From the NCBI GenBank assembly GCA_015680905.1, contig CM027380.1:30186001-30250000 (forward strand): a DNA stretch of 64,000 nucleotides, given 5' to 3'. Under the pieces are notes generated by a model. That model was given only the letters and a program-made list of their open reading frames with translations, had not been told where the DNA came from and did no database searches. Positions 34,390 through 46,162 of this stretch are shown piece by piece. The stretch is from Coptis chinensis (Eukaryota; Streptophyta; Magnoliopsida; Ranunculales; Ranunculaceae). Position numbers and translations under genes: made by a program. The number at the start of each line of letters is the position of its first letter. Position 1 is the stretch's first letter.

Positions 34390-34800
34390 ATATGGAAGAA
34401 AATGCAACCCATGTTCATTAGAAACATCGAAGAGTTAGGTCAATGTATGAAGAGGTTGTGCAAGACGGGATTAAAAAGATGCTAGATAACGGAATAATTA
34501 AAGAAGTGGAGTATTCTTAATGGGTAGCTAATCAAGTGAGCGGAGCGAAGGTTTTGGGCCGGGGAGGGGCGGGGGGGGAGGATATGTGGTCAAAATGTGA
34601 TTTGGTTGGTTTCTGTCTGTTTGTCCTCATTTTTCTTCTCTTCCTCTCCATCTCCACTCATGCCCCCACTGCTATGCAGTATACTAGTATCGTAATGGTG
34701 CCCAAAAAGAATGGGAAAATTCGAGTATGTGTGGATTTTACACATGAATAAAAAGTGCCCTAATGATCACTATCCGATGCCAATGATAGATGAGCAAACC
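34390..34800 (+). pseudogene. Ty3/gypsy RT fragment with an intron-like insert
   Basis: The segments SMYEEVVQDGIKKMLDNGIIKEVEYS and WVANQ (34440-34535) and, after 144 bp, SIVMVPKKNGKIRVCVDFTH and HYPMPMIDE (34686-34793) are the N-terminal RT block of gypsy elements. A TAA lies between EVEYS and WVAN. The frame changes after the FTH segment, and nothing of the palm domain follows. It is an isolated old fragment. Confidence 0.75.
34536..34679 (+). other. 144-bp intron-like insertion in the RT fragment
   Basis: It begins GTGAGCGG and ends in a long pyrimidine tract followed by GCTATGCAG, so both edges fit spliceosomal intron consensus. Flanking RT codons lie in the same frame. Autonomous gypsy RTs do not normally have an intron here. 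Confidence 0.45.
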
Positions 34801-35730
34801 TTATATAGTTTTTTGTATTTACGTTGGTGTAATGGGGAGTTAGACTTAAATTGTGGGCTTTGGGTCTTCGAACACATGCTTTGGGCTTTATTAATATTGG
34901 ACTTTGTTGGTTTTGGAGCCTAAGTTTTATTTTATTTATTTATTTATTTTTTTGAAGTGGAAATTTTATTGATATTGATGAGGAATTTTACAAATAATTA
35001 GGACAAGCGTGCAACAAGTTGCGCCGCAAGTCCTTTCTGAATAGCATATCATATTCTTCTAAAAACAAACTTGTTAGAACCAGCTGTCATAACGTTACCA
35101 TCCATAACTTTCTAAAGTCTCTTGAGAAGCTCAAGAGACTATTGTTCCAAGAAACCGGAAGTGTCGAAACTAAACGGAATAAAACAATGCTGGTTAGTCG
35201 TGCAAGCTTTCTCATGCTTCTCCATCTTCCCTGTCGCTACTCTCTTAGATGTTTCTCCCACCTCAAAGACTTCATTCCCAAGCCCTACTAATGAAGAGGC
35301 GCCAGTTATATCAACACATGCATATCACCCCTCAGACCAACTGTATATCAATACATCGGCAGGCCGAAGTGTAGATCTTCCCTCATTCAGATCAGTGAGA
35401 AAATTCACGGGAGCCTCCTTCTTCACTTGTACCCTAGCCCTCCAAAATGCATCACATAAAATATCTCTGACATGATCATGTTGGTATTTGAAACCTGGAA
35501 AATATCTACAATGTGCTGCATGGTCCCCGAAAGCATCTTATAACACCCCTATTTTTATTCTCCTTTTTAATTAAATATATATAAAGTTAAATAATAATAA
35601 TAATAGATAAAAATAAAAAGGATAAGGATTAGAAAGAGATAGGGTAAAAAGGATAAACCCCATTCCCTATTTTTAAAGGGTTTTTGGGAAAAAAATGGTG
35701 TTTACACAGGAGTTTACACGGAGAGTTTTA

Positions 35731-35731
<1 letters not shown>

Positions 35732-35770
<39 letters not shown>
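35732..35770. repeat. (GA)n microsatellite
   Basis: About 19 GA units in the 5' quarter of the solo LTR, near where its transcribed leader would begin. Confidence 0.95.
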
Positions 35771-35775
<5 letters not shown>

Positions 35776-36904
35776 ACTAAAAGAAGAAATGAGAGGTTTT
35801 TTGTTGGGGATTTGCTGGCAACAGGAGCGTATCACGAGTAAGCAGTCTAAATCTGTATATATATGTATAATTAATTGATTATCATGTGGTTTATAATAGT
35901 TGTGTATTGATTTAATTGTTAGAACTTTGAAATCGAAAATTATTGAATTGAACAAAGACGCATTCGATATAATAAGTTACAGACGCCAAAGTTTATTTAA
36001 TTGTGGAATATGGGTTTCATGGGCTTTGCTTATTTGCTCTATGGGAATATGGTGAAGTAAAGTGCATGGCTTAAAGTGTCTATATATTCATGTTAGAAGC
36101 TTACAGATGCGAACTTTAAAGGTTGAAGTGCTTAATTTATATATATAAAGGTTGTTTATAGCTATAGGTGTCAACTTTAGTTATAGGTACAACCGTATAG
36201 AATATTTTTAGATCCGACTTTGATTAACGATACGTTCTCAATAGCGGAAATGTTTCGCTATTATACATGAAAATATTTCTCCCTGTTCAATGATTTAATG
36301 CAATGTTGTCTTATTTGACTTGACACACAAGATGATATCTAACATCTGGAAAGTGATGATTATGTGTGCTTGAAATACACTGCCGACTATTTGTTTATCT
36401 TGCTTGTGCACGTGAATATTTATATGAAATAAACCATGACATGGGATGCCAACGTATTGGTATTTTAGACGAGTTTTGATTACTCAGATGGATTGTACAA
36501 GGCTAAGTCGTCACACTTTAGTAATACATTAGCTTAACCTTATTTTAGTTTTGAACTTATCTATTACCTTTGCTTTTGTATATAGACCCTAGATGAGCAT
36601 GACCCTTCCTATTAAATCATATGAGGTCTCAAATCGTATATATCTAATACTAATAACGGATGTATAAGTACTGACATGGGTGTCTATGTTGTTGCAAATT
36701 TTGGTATTGTTTGGTCCTGTTCAAGTCATGAATTTTGTCTGATTTGGAGACGAATTTAAGTGTGTTTAGAGATTGATTTTGGTTTTCTTTAAAGCATGTT
36801 AACTAAGTGTTATCCGCCCTCTTTCAAACTCAAAAAACCCCATAGCATTTCGGTTTATGTAGAAAGAGTTACACCTTTTGGAAGTTGGCACGTCAGAATT
36901 TGTT

Positions 36905-37465
36905 GACTGCAGAAATCCGGTCTATGGCTAGTTTGGAATCGAGTTTTCACATAGTTAGCGTTAGATTCAAACTCTTGCCAAAACATAAAAAAATAATTTT
37001 TCTGAGTCTTATTTCCAACCCAATTGACCTCGACGCATTCCGAGGTTTGTGGAGATAGATATAAGGTCTGGAAGTTTGGTTGACAGAAAACAGTGCGTCA
37101 GAAATCAGTTTCTGCGTACTGTGGGAAGTCCAGTTTTAAAATAGTTAGGGTGAGAGTTAGAATTTTTATAAAACATAAAAAAAATAAGATTTGGAAGTCT
37201 GCTTTCTATTCCAATTGGCCTCATCGCATTCCGAGGCCCGTGGAATTAATTATGGTGTTTGAAAGTTTGACTGGCAGAAAACAGTGCGTCAGAAATCAGT
37301 TTATGCGCACTGTGTTCGAGCTTAGTTATCGAACATTTAGAATGAGATTGAATATTTTTGTAAAACATAAGAAAGTAAGTTTTGTGTGTTAGCTTTTCAA
37401 CACAAAAAGTCTTGATGCATTTGGACACCTGTGGAAAGCGTTGTGTCACTCGGAAGATAGTCCGT
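36905..37465. repeat. ~190-bp tandem repeat, three diverged copies in the solo LTR
   Basis: CAGTGCGTCAGAAATCAGTT recurs at 37091 and 37282 (period 191), each followed by a TAAAACATAA tract and GCATTCCGAGG(T/C). A more diverged earlier copy begins about 36905, and a partial one ends near 37465. Confidence 0.8.
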
Positions 37466-38180
37466 CAAAAATCTAGTTTGCTGAAAAATTAGGATTTTTA
37501 CCGTTTTCAACTTAAGTTTTCTTCTAGATGGGTTGAGGTTGAGACTTCGAGTTCTACATAAAAAAGTATGTCTACATACCCTAGTTTCTAAATATTTAAA
37601 TTACATGTCCTTTGGATGAATGTAGGAAAAATTATAGCATTGACTATGTGGCTGATAAGAACTACGAAGGCTTGATTCCAATCTTGAAAGATTTGGATAC
37701 GTGGGCAGGTTTGAGCAAAAGTGCAGCCACTATATTATATATTAGTTATTAGTTATTAGTTATTATGATAACTATATATGTACAATGTTAGTACTTAATT
37801 GTGTACGTGATTTTGGTTATTTAAAATGTATTCATAAGACATTTAACTAATGCGTTATTCCTGATTGAACCTTTTGATATCTATGATTTATATAATTGAT
37901 AATTAGGTGAGTTGATTAGTTATTGTATTTGGAATATTTAGTAATGATTCTATTGTTTGAGACGATGTTTGTTTTGTAATGAAAATATTATAATAAATGA
38001 AAACTCTTGAGTGTTAAAAATCTGGTGTAAAAGTGTCGGTGAAAATTTAATATGTTGCCCACATATTTAGATCTCTCCACGCCTCTTTGATGAAAAGAAA
38101 AGAAATGAAATGTTTATGGCTAATGATGTCATGTGAAAAGCCGCCTTAGAGAGGAATTAATGCATTTGCCTTGCGGGTTG

Positions 38181-38443
38181 GCTGTATTCCTTGAATGTAC
38201 GGGAATGTAGGTGAGTATTCCTTGAATGTGGCGGGAATGACCCAATGTATTCATTGAATGTGTCATGAATGACCTGTTAGTGTTATGATAGGTATTCTTT
38301 GAATGCGGTGAGAATAACCTAAGGTATTCATTGAATGTGCCATGAATGACCTGTTAGTATTATGATGGGTATTCCTTGAATGTGGCGGGAATGACCCAAG
38401 GTATTTATTGAATGTGCCATGAAGGACCTGATATTTTGTTATG
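38181..38443. repeat. ~77-bp tandem repeat, about 3.5 copies in the solo LTR
   Basis: Units with GTATTCCTTGAATGTGGCGG and GTGCCATGAATGACCTGTTA repeat at about 38214, 38292 and 38369, with a partial copy at 38181. Confidence 0.85.
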
Positions 38444-40187
38444 CCCAAAGGAGGCTTTGTGATTATGTGTATGGAAAGCCCAGAGATGGCTGTGACTCAC
38501 AAGCTATGAGTTTACAAGATGAAAATATGTTTCCTGGAGGCGATATCCCCGCTTGGGACATATGTCAAGTAGTAGTACTCGGTGTGAGTGAGTCACACGG
38601 ATATGTGTGATTTGGCAAATGTGTGTAGTGCAAATCGTGGAGTAGGAATTAAAGGTTGGGTTGTGTCTTTTAATAAATGAGTCAACGAGATAATTAATAA
38701 GCAAAGTAAAATATTGATTTTACGTGTGATGGAGCTATTGCATATGATATATATGATTTCTTATGAGAAATGTTTATGTGGTTTGTGTGAGTTGATACTC
38801 ATGAGGGATGAATGTACTCTTTGGTTGTGACTTTTTCCTCGTTCTCATAAGTAGACGAGTGATATTAAAATAAAACATTGATTTTACATGTGACTGAGTT
38901 ATTGCATATGAATATTTATGTATTATAATGTACATGATTTCTTACAAGGAAACGTATACGTGGTTTGTGTGAGTTGATACTCACGAGGGATGAATGTACT
39001 CCCTAGTGGTGATATATTATGATATGATGCATATAATTTCTTACGAAGGAATGTGAATATGGTTAGCGTAATATGATAGATATGGTGGTGTGATATGAAT
39101 GTTAGTTAATATTGGTGATATATTATGCCAGATTATATATACCCATGATGGTTGTAGTGAGAGTAAAATAGATGTATACTATAAATGATTACGTTTGGGA
39201 AATCTAACTTTGTTTTGCAGGAGGGTAGGACTTATTAACTTTTTATGCAGAGACGTTGTCCTACCCTAAGACGATGTGCTTGCTTAAAGGTAAAGTGTAT
39301 CAAAATCATATTTAAATAAGTTATCATATGTGTATGTAATAAGTTGAATGTAAGTGGAAATTATATTGTGAGTTATTTTGGAAATTGAGCATGATGAATA
39401 CTGTTATCTGAGATTTCTTGGAAATATATATTGGGGGTTGAAATTTTACTTGGGAAGAAACTGCATGCCGTTTTGAGAATACAGAACTAACTTGTCTTCC
39501 AAGTTGAAATGATTGAATAGTATATTTCTTTATTCGAAAGATATGAACGTATTGATATTTTATATTTAGTCTTACTCATACCAGCAAATTCAATTTGCTG
39601 ACCCATGTTTGCTTTGTTTTGCAACGTGGGTGTGTTCTTGGAAACATAAATGGTGGAGTGTAGTGGATGAGGACACATGATTTGGAGTTGCTCTTGGAGT
39701 CTTCTGGTTTAAGTTTTTCTGAAGTGTACGGTTTTGTTTTGAGACAGATGTAATAGAGTTGGTTAGTTTCTTTGTAGTTTAATAATGTGATGAAGAGTTG
39801 TTCCTTTTAGTTTTCTTTTGATTTCAGTTTTTTTTTATATCGTGTTTGATAATAGGGTATTGGGTTTTGTTGCACCCCGGGTTTCCAGATGATTGAATAT
39901 CATTGTTTTAAATATTGAGCGGAAATTTGGGGTGTGACACATCTAGTCTACTCTTTTTGCAAACAGGGCATAGTCTACTATTTTTATTTATTTATTTTTT
40001 GGGAAAGTGCTTATTTTTATTTTTTCTTTATTAGATCTACTTTTAGCCACAAGCACACACCAACCCACAAAAGGCCATAAACAAGGGAAACAAGCCCCTT
40101 GGCATCTTACGAAAAACCCAAAACTCTCAAAATGATTGTGGGACAACATCGTTAACAATGTGTTTGGGCTTCTTGCAAGTTGCAGAC

Positions 40188-41476
40188 TAGGGGTGGGAAT
40201 TTGGCCCTAACGACCCTAACCCGGCCCTGACCGACCCGACCCTAAGCCCTATAAAGCCCTCACAACTAAAGCCCTCACAGAGTTTAGGGCCGGCCCGGCC
40301 CGGCCCTAATGCCTTCTAGGGCAGGGCTAGGGCTAAGATTCTAAAACATAGGCCCGACCCTAATTCAGCCCTCATTAGCCCGACCCTAACCAAGCCCTAA
40401 CCGGCCCTGTTTCACACTTTCACTATAAATACACATACCATAATTGTCCAACTCTTTGTTAAATATTTTCAATTAAAATAACATTGTCCTTTGTAATTTA
40501 TCACTTACACCCAAGGGTACTTCCAATAACTTGTCTTATATAACAAAAACTTGTCAACTTAACAACCATGAAGAACAATGAGCACTAGCCTAATAAAAAA
40601 TAAGACTTTATTCCTTTGATCATCAAGTCAAAGTCCATAACTTATTATTCTCAATTTCTTTTCTCACTTATTTCTTATAAATTATATTTTTATTCACATC
40701 CAAGCCAAGTCTAAAACTAAAGATTTCCTTCCACACCATTAAAGCAAAATCTGAGAGCGGACATTTGTAACATAGAAACCAAAAAACAACCTTTGTCAGA
40801 AAAATGACATTTGTAATTTCAAACCTTTCTCCATCACTTGTTCAAAAGCCAATATTTTCATTTCCATATACAAAGCTTGAATCACTTTTAAATTAGAAGA
40901 AAGGTAATATTATATTTGTTTGAATCTATTATAGAAATAATTTATGATATTACAAATAGTTTAACAACTTTCATGACCCTTAACCAAAACTATTATGTTT
41001 CTTCTTTATATCTATTACTTCTTCCTTTAAAATGATAATATAATTATTTTTCTATGTATTTCAATTTAAAATGTAATTTTAGTGAGGTTTGAGTACAAGG
41101 AAGAACAAATTCCGAACTCTCGATGTACTTCAGTTCATTAGATTGTGGATGTGCATTTTAAATTTTTGGACTTATACAGGATTATTACTAGATTGGTTGG
41201 ACTTTGAGTTTGTAGATTATTGTACATTTTTGTAATATAAATGAGTTTTAAAACTGATGTAGTAAAAAAAAAAAATATATAGGCCGGCCCTAAAAGCCGA
41301 CCCCTAAAGCCTTTAAAGAGGGCTTAGGGTAGGGTAAGGGCTTGAGGTTTAGACTTGTGACCCGCCCGACCGACCCTATCTTTGACTTTAGGGCCGGGCC
41401 GACCCGGCCCTAATATTTGAAGGGCTTTAAATGTTTAGAGCCGGGCTAGCCCGACCCGGCCCATTGCCCACCCCTA
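40188..41476. mobile_element. non-autonomous hAT element, 1.29 kb
   Basis: Terminal inverted repeats TAGGGGTGGGAAT / (complement of) TAGGGGTGGGCAAT bound the element, and a perfect 8-bp duplication TTGCAGAC lies at 40180-40187 and 41477-41484. Subterminal regions are dense in GGCCCGGCCCTAA words. The AT-rich centre has no transposase-like ORF, so it must move, if at all, with enzyme from another copy. Confidence 0.9.
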
Positions 41477-41484
41477 TTGCAGAC

Positions 41485-41988
41485 TGAGATTGTGTATTGA
41501 ATTTTCGTAATTTGAAGTTTGGAGACTCTTTGGAAAATATTCGATAACAAGTATCTTGAAAAAAGATGAACAAAGTTAATTGATCTAAAAAAAAAAAATT
41601 AAACATATATCACTTATCAGTCATACTTTGGTTATCATTCATGCTCAAATTTGATTTTTTGTTCACGTGTATTTTTTACTTCTAAATTTAAAAGCGAAAC
41701 CATTTTCGTATTTCTGGCCAAATGATCAACAAGAAGTATCACAGGAATGGCAACTTCAATATAATTTATTTTCAAATTCATGTAGTATATTAATGTGTAT
41801 ATTCCCCTTTCTTAAAACCATGGTTCTCCTCCAATATCTAACTTTCTGAATACGCATGATGTTCCTAATAACCATCCAAGCTTACTCTATAACTCATGTG
41901 TCAGTTCCCTTTATCTTATGGGTTCTTAATAACTCTTTGTTGTCATCTAATATGTATGCTAAGCTACTACATGAAAATTTTCAGTGCC
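41485..41988. other. non-coding, nothing recognised
   Basis: The gap between the hAT element and the A-tail of LINE 2. No domain is visible in its short ORFs. Confidence 0.4.
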
Positions 41989-42035
41989 TTTTTTTTTTGC
42001 ACGCAAGTAAGGGAATTTATTAATGAAAGGAATTG

Positions 42036-42625
42036 TCAAAGACAATACAAGTTACATTCGTTTTCATCTAAATCGATAGAGGTCCTAAAGGGACTTTCTA
42101 TCTTAGTTACAAAGTCTGGTCTATTAGTGCTCCATACTGAAGTGTCGGGCAATAAGGTGGATCCTTTCTTGGCTATTGCATCCGCACTAAAGTTGCCTTC
42201 TCTCCAAACATGGGATAACTTCCAATGTTGTAAAAAAGCAATTGCTCGCTTCCATCTCAACTCGCTCTAAACGTCCATGGAATATCATCGCCATTGAAGA
42301 CCTTTACAACAGCTTCTGAGTCGGCTTCAATCCAGATGCAACCCCAATTTATCTCCACAGCTTTCTTGGCTGCCATGACTATGGCTATGCATTCGGTATG
42401 GTAACTATCTACCTGACCAATACCCACAACAAGAATCCCAACCACCTCTAAATCCTTGTTCCGACATACTATACTAGCCCCGCCATTACTGGGTACTCCT
42501 TGGGCTGATCCATCGGTGTTACATTTGATAACATTGCCCATTGGAGCGTGCACTTCTTGGATCAACTGCGCTGGGGCACTCTTCACCTGTACATCAAGCT
42601 TATCAAGAATGTGAAATTCTTTCAT
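42036..42625 (-). pseudogene. LINE 2 ORF2, RNase H domain
   Basis: Two overlapping frames give an RNase H of the plant L1 type. Acidic residues are visible in IKCNTDGSAQG, YHTECIAIVMAAKKA, WIEADSEAVV and, in the second frame, GNFSADAIAKKG. The frame change lies near 42258. The domain ends about 40 bp before the A-tail, which confirms that this is the 3' end of the element. Confidence 0.85.
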
Positions 42626-42891
42626 GTCATTGTGTTTTCTTCCTTATGACAGCCAGCCCGAGACCTTGATCCCCTTAAGAACTTCTTTCTTAATGTTACT
42701 CAAGTGGATAGGGATGTCTTCAAAGTGTTCTCTGTTCCGAGTTTTCCATACCTGCACCATAATGTGGACTATGGCAGCGTTCCACAAGTCTTGAAAATAG
42801 TGTTTCTGTCTTTTGCAACTTTGTGTAAAGCTTTGAAATTATGCTCCAAGAGAGTTAATTTGAACAGGGATGGGGCCCATGCCCAGATTTC

Positions 42892-43629
42892 TCAGACCTT
42901 GCTGCAATCCCATAACATGTGTTGCACGTTTTCCTCTTCTTTATGGCAGAAGTGGCATCGTGATGCGAGCTTTACCCCTACCTTTTTCACCCTATCATCT
43001 GTTGGAACAGCCTTGTGAATGAGCTTCCACGCAATGCAAGCTATTCTGGGGTGTAAATGCACTGCCCAAAGCTCCCGATGCCAGGAAATCTTGTTCTTCT
43101 TTTGCCAAATTGCTTCAAAAGCGAATTTTACCGAGAATGTTCCATCCGTTTCTGGTTTCCAAATTCGAACATCCTCTTCCCCACTAGGTTGTGGGATGGA
43201 CGCCAAGTCGATTCCCAGTCGATTGAACACTTCGGATACTGCCTTTGGGAACTTCCATTTATTTTCTTTTATAACATTTGCTACTTTTGCCTTGAAACCA
43301 GACCAGTTGACCTCGGGGAGAAGTTCCATGATCGATTGCCCAACCCAATTATCTCTCCATAGGTCCACCTTATCTCCTTTTCCTATGATCCATCCAGTGA
43401 ATGACTTTACATAATGCAAAGCCCCTTTAAGGCCTGACCAAACTGATGAGGGCTTGTGATATGTGAGAAAGCTTCCATCCTTTTTTGTGAATTTCCTATT
43501 CATGAAGATACTCCAATCATTTTGTTTATTTAAAAAACACCATGCTAACTTGTTGAGTAGAGCTTTGTTCAGTTCCTCCAACCTTCGGATTCTGAGCCCA
43601 CCTTCATCCTTGGGTTTATAAACACTTTC
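42892..43629 (-). pseudogene. LINE 2 ORF2, zf-RVT region
   Basis: The 229-residue frame contains the conserved run-up (LNKALLNKLAWCFLN, VDLWRDNW) and the zinc-binding block (HPRIACIAWKLIHKAVPT, CHFCHKEEENVQHMLWDC). It joins the RT thumb upstream and RNase H downstream after stops. Confidence 0.82.
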
Positions 43630-44921
43630 CTAATTGAGAGTGACAATCCTTCTCTTAGTGGGATCCCCTGACCATATAAAGTTGCGTATGACAACTTCTC
43701 CTTCGTTGATGCTTTTCTTGGGCCATTTATACACCGACATATTATGTATTGGTGTACTTGAAAGGATAGCCTGTGCCATGACTACTCTCTCTTGAAAAGA
43801 TAACATTCTACCTGCCCACCCAGAAGCTTTCCTTTTGATTCTGTCGACTAGTGGTTGAATACATCTACTTGTAACTCTGCCTTTAAAGAGTAGCACTCCA
43901 AGATATTGTTCAGGCAGCTCACCTTCTTTAATATCAAAAAAATCCTCTACTTCCTTTTCCTAACACTTGTCATGTTCCCCAAAAAAATCTTGTTTTTCTC
44001 GGTGTTAAAGAATTGTCCAGCTGCTTGTTGGTACGATGAAAGGGCCAACTTCAGTCTTCTAAGCCCTCAGATGTCACCATTTGCAAAAAGAAAGAGATCG
44101 TATGCAAATAGAAGATGTGTAGGTCCAGGAGTATCTCCGATGGTCACCATATAATTCACGAGTCCAACCTGAAAATAGTGATTAATTCTCCTGCTTAGAA
44201 TATCTTCTGCCAAGTCGAAAAGAAACAGAGACAGAGGGTCTCCCTGCCTCAATCCTCTTCTAGCCACAAAGAACCTACATGGTCCTCCATTTATCATAAT
44301 CGAAAGCTTTGCATTGCTAAGAATAGTCTCAATCCAATCACACCATTTTTTGGAGAAGCCAAATCTCTGCATAACCTCAGCAAGGAACTCCCAGCTTAGA
44401 GTATCGAACGCTTGCGCTATGTCCAATTTCAGCCCAATGTTACCGTCCCTTCTTTTATGATCAAGCTCATTCATCATTTCAGACGCTAAACATATGCCAG
44501 TGGAGCTATTTCTGCCTTTGATGAAACCTAGTTGTTCACTGCTAATCAACTTGGTTGCCATTAGTTTAACCCTTAAAGACAAGATTTTTGTAATAATTTT
44601 AAACAGAAAATTACTCAGACATACCGGTCTATAATGATTTACAGATTTGGCATTTGTTACCTTTGGTAGGAGCACCAGAAAATTTGAGTTCATACCCTGC
44701 AGCAGTTTGTTGTCTTGGAAGAAAGAGATAATGGCTTTGCTGACATCCAGTCCCACTATTTCCCAAAAAGTTTGAAAAAAGGCTCCTTGAAACCCATCCG
44801 ATTCTGGTGAGCTATTGGAGTCCATGTTAAACATAACATGTTTGACCTCTATGAAGGTAGGTATTGCTAAGATATTTACATTATCTTCATCAGTCACAAG
44901 CTTCAGTATGAGCTCCATCAA
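43630..44921 (-). pseudogene. LINE 2 ORF2, reverse transcriptase
   Basis: The open part 44067-44921 has MDSNSSPESDGFQGAFFQTFW, HYRPVCLSNFLFKI, LKLDIAQAFDTLSW (catalytic D) and RRGLRQGDPLSLFLF. The metal-binding FADD box reads FAYD (44097-44108), so one catalytic aspartate is lost. The thumb region continues in other frames to 43630 (RIKRKASGWAGRMLSFQERV). This copy could not polymerise even if its frames were intact. Confidence 0.87.
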
Positions 44922-46162
44922 TCCAACATCGAGTATGATTGCTTATGGCTTGTACTTGGCTTCAAAAACTGAGACAATGTGTTGTTTAATGTCTTGTTGC
45001 TGCTTAAGGATAGTTCCATCACTTTTCTAAATCTCCAGGATCAAAGCTTTATTCATTCGCAGCTTATGAAGTGCATGGAAATAAGCTGTGTTGCTGTCAC
45101 CTTCAAAGACCTCACTAACTCTAGCTTTCTTCCACCATTGTGTCGCTTCTGTATCCAAAATACCATTCAGTTCCTCTTCTTTATTTAGTTCCATCTCTTG
45201 TAACTGAGCATTAAAAGGGTCCTCTTCTTACTCTTTCATTATCCATTCCAATTCATCTGTCACATTCTTTTTTTTTTTTTTTTTTTCAAATCCCCGAAAG
45301 TTTTCCAGCTCCATATTTTAAGTGCTTCCTTCAACCTTTTGAGTTTTTTCATAACTTTTCTGATGGGCACATCCTCAAGGTGTTCTTCCTAGCTTTGTTT
45401 CACGACCTCTTTGAGACTCTTGTGCTTGATCATGTGCTTCTTGAACCTGAAAGGGATATTGTGGGGCTTAGGAATAGCAGTGAACCATCCTACAATCGGG
45501 GAATGATCAGAAAATCTCCGTTGTAGGATCTTGCTTCTCCATACTATGGCTGCATCTATCCATTTCTAATTAACTAAAATTCTATCAATTTTCTGTACAA
45601 TTCTACTATCTCTGTGTCTTTTGTTTGACCATGAAAACATGAAGCCGAGACTTGTAGTATCTATAAGATCATTACCATTTATAAAATCAACAAACTCATT
45701 TACTGTTGTTTGACAAGAGAGCCTTCCCCTTTTCTTTCTACAGTTGAAGTAACAACATTGAAGTCCCCTGCCACTACCCCAACTTCTGCATTCAAACCCA
45801 GCTGCGACAATTCTTCCCATAGTGCTCTTCTTTGCACATAAGGTGATCTGGCATGAACCAGTGAGATAAGAAGCTCACTAGTTTTAATAGTGATTTGCTG
45901 ATGTGACAAATCAACGAGATTCACTACAATTCCCTTCCTCCAAAAAACCTATATATTACCTATTCTATTGGGAATATTACTATGGACAAAGTCCTCATTA
46001 AAACCCAACCTTCAAAGAAACTCAGGAGTTCTAGTAGGTGGAGGTATGAGAGGTTCAGCCAAACATATAATGTCTGGTTTATGACTAGCTATGACATCTT
46101 TCAAGTAAGTGATTGAATTTTCCTTTTTCACTCCCCTTTTGTTCCAATAGCTTATATTCATT
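44922..46162 (-). pseudogene. LINE 2 ORF2, endonuclease and linker
   Basis: ORF2 starts near 46160 with MNISYWNKRGV, then DIICLAEPLIPP (catalytic E). Frames at 45924-45700 give VGVVAGDFNVV (catalytic D), and those at 45820-45566 give LGFMFSWSNKR and KIDRILVN; RFSDHSPIVGWF (the SDH motif) follows near 45510. The linker down to RT is in several frames and contains a T-run of about 20 at 45269-45288, read as Lys codons on the minus strand. Confidence 0.8.

Larger units (their letters stand above)
35539..39939 (+). mobile_element. 4.4-kb solo LTR (long-LTR Ty3/gypsy, Tekay/Del-like)
   Basis: A 4,401-bp sequence starts TATAACACCCCTATTT (expected TG mutated to TA) and ends GGGGTGTGACA. It is flanked by the 5-bp target duplication CATCT at 35534-35538 and 39940-39944, and it interrupts a retroelement coding sequence precisely. 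It has no internal coding region, primer site or second LTR, so it is a solo LTR left by recombination between two LTRs. Its great length, the ACACCCC/GGGGTGT ends and the internal tandem repeats fit LTRs of Tekay/Del chromoviruses; the family name is an inference. The ORFs inside are not genes. Confidence 0.8.
34925..39975 (-). pseudogene. 3' end of an A-tailed retroelement-type coding sequence, split by a solo LTR
   Basis: On the minus strand two pieces, 39975-39945 and 35533-34925, read as one decayed frame when the LTR insertion is skipped. They contain a CPVCKK-type Cys pair, AFGDHAAHCRY, APVNFLTD, EGRSTLRPADVL, KHACVDITG, KHEKAC and AIQKGLAAQLVARL, then an A-rich tail at 34925-34970. 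These motifs recur in a plant family usually annotated as RT-domain-containing retroelement proteins; I am confident of the resemblance but not of the clade. The A-tail supports a non-LTR origin. Stops and a frame change make it a pseudogene. Confidence 0.55.

Noticed and set aside
40180..40190. Possible start of a telomere-like CCCTAA tract near 40200-40420
   Set aside because: The CCCTAA/GGCCCTAA words are irregular and belong to the subterminal region of a hAT element with an 8-bp target duplication, not to a telomeric array.
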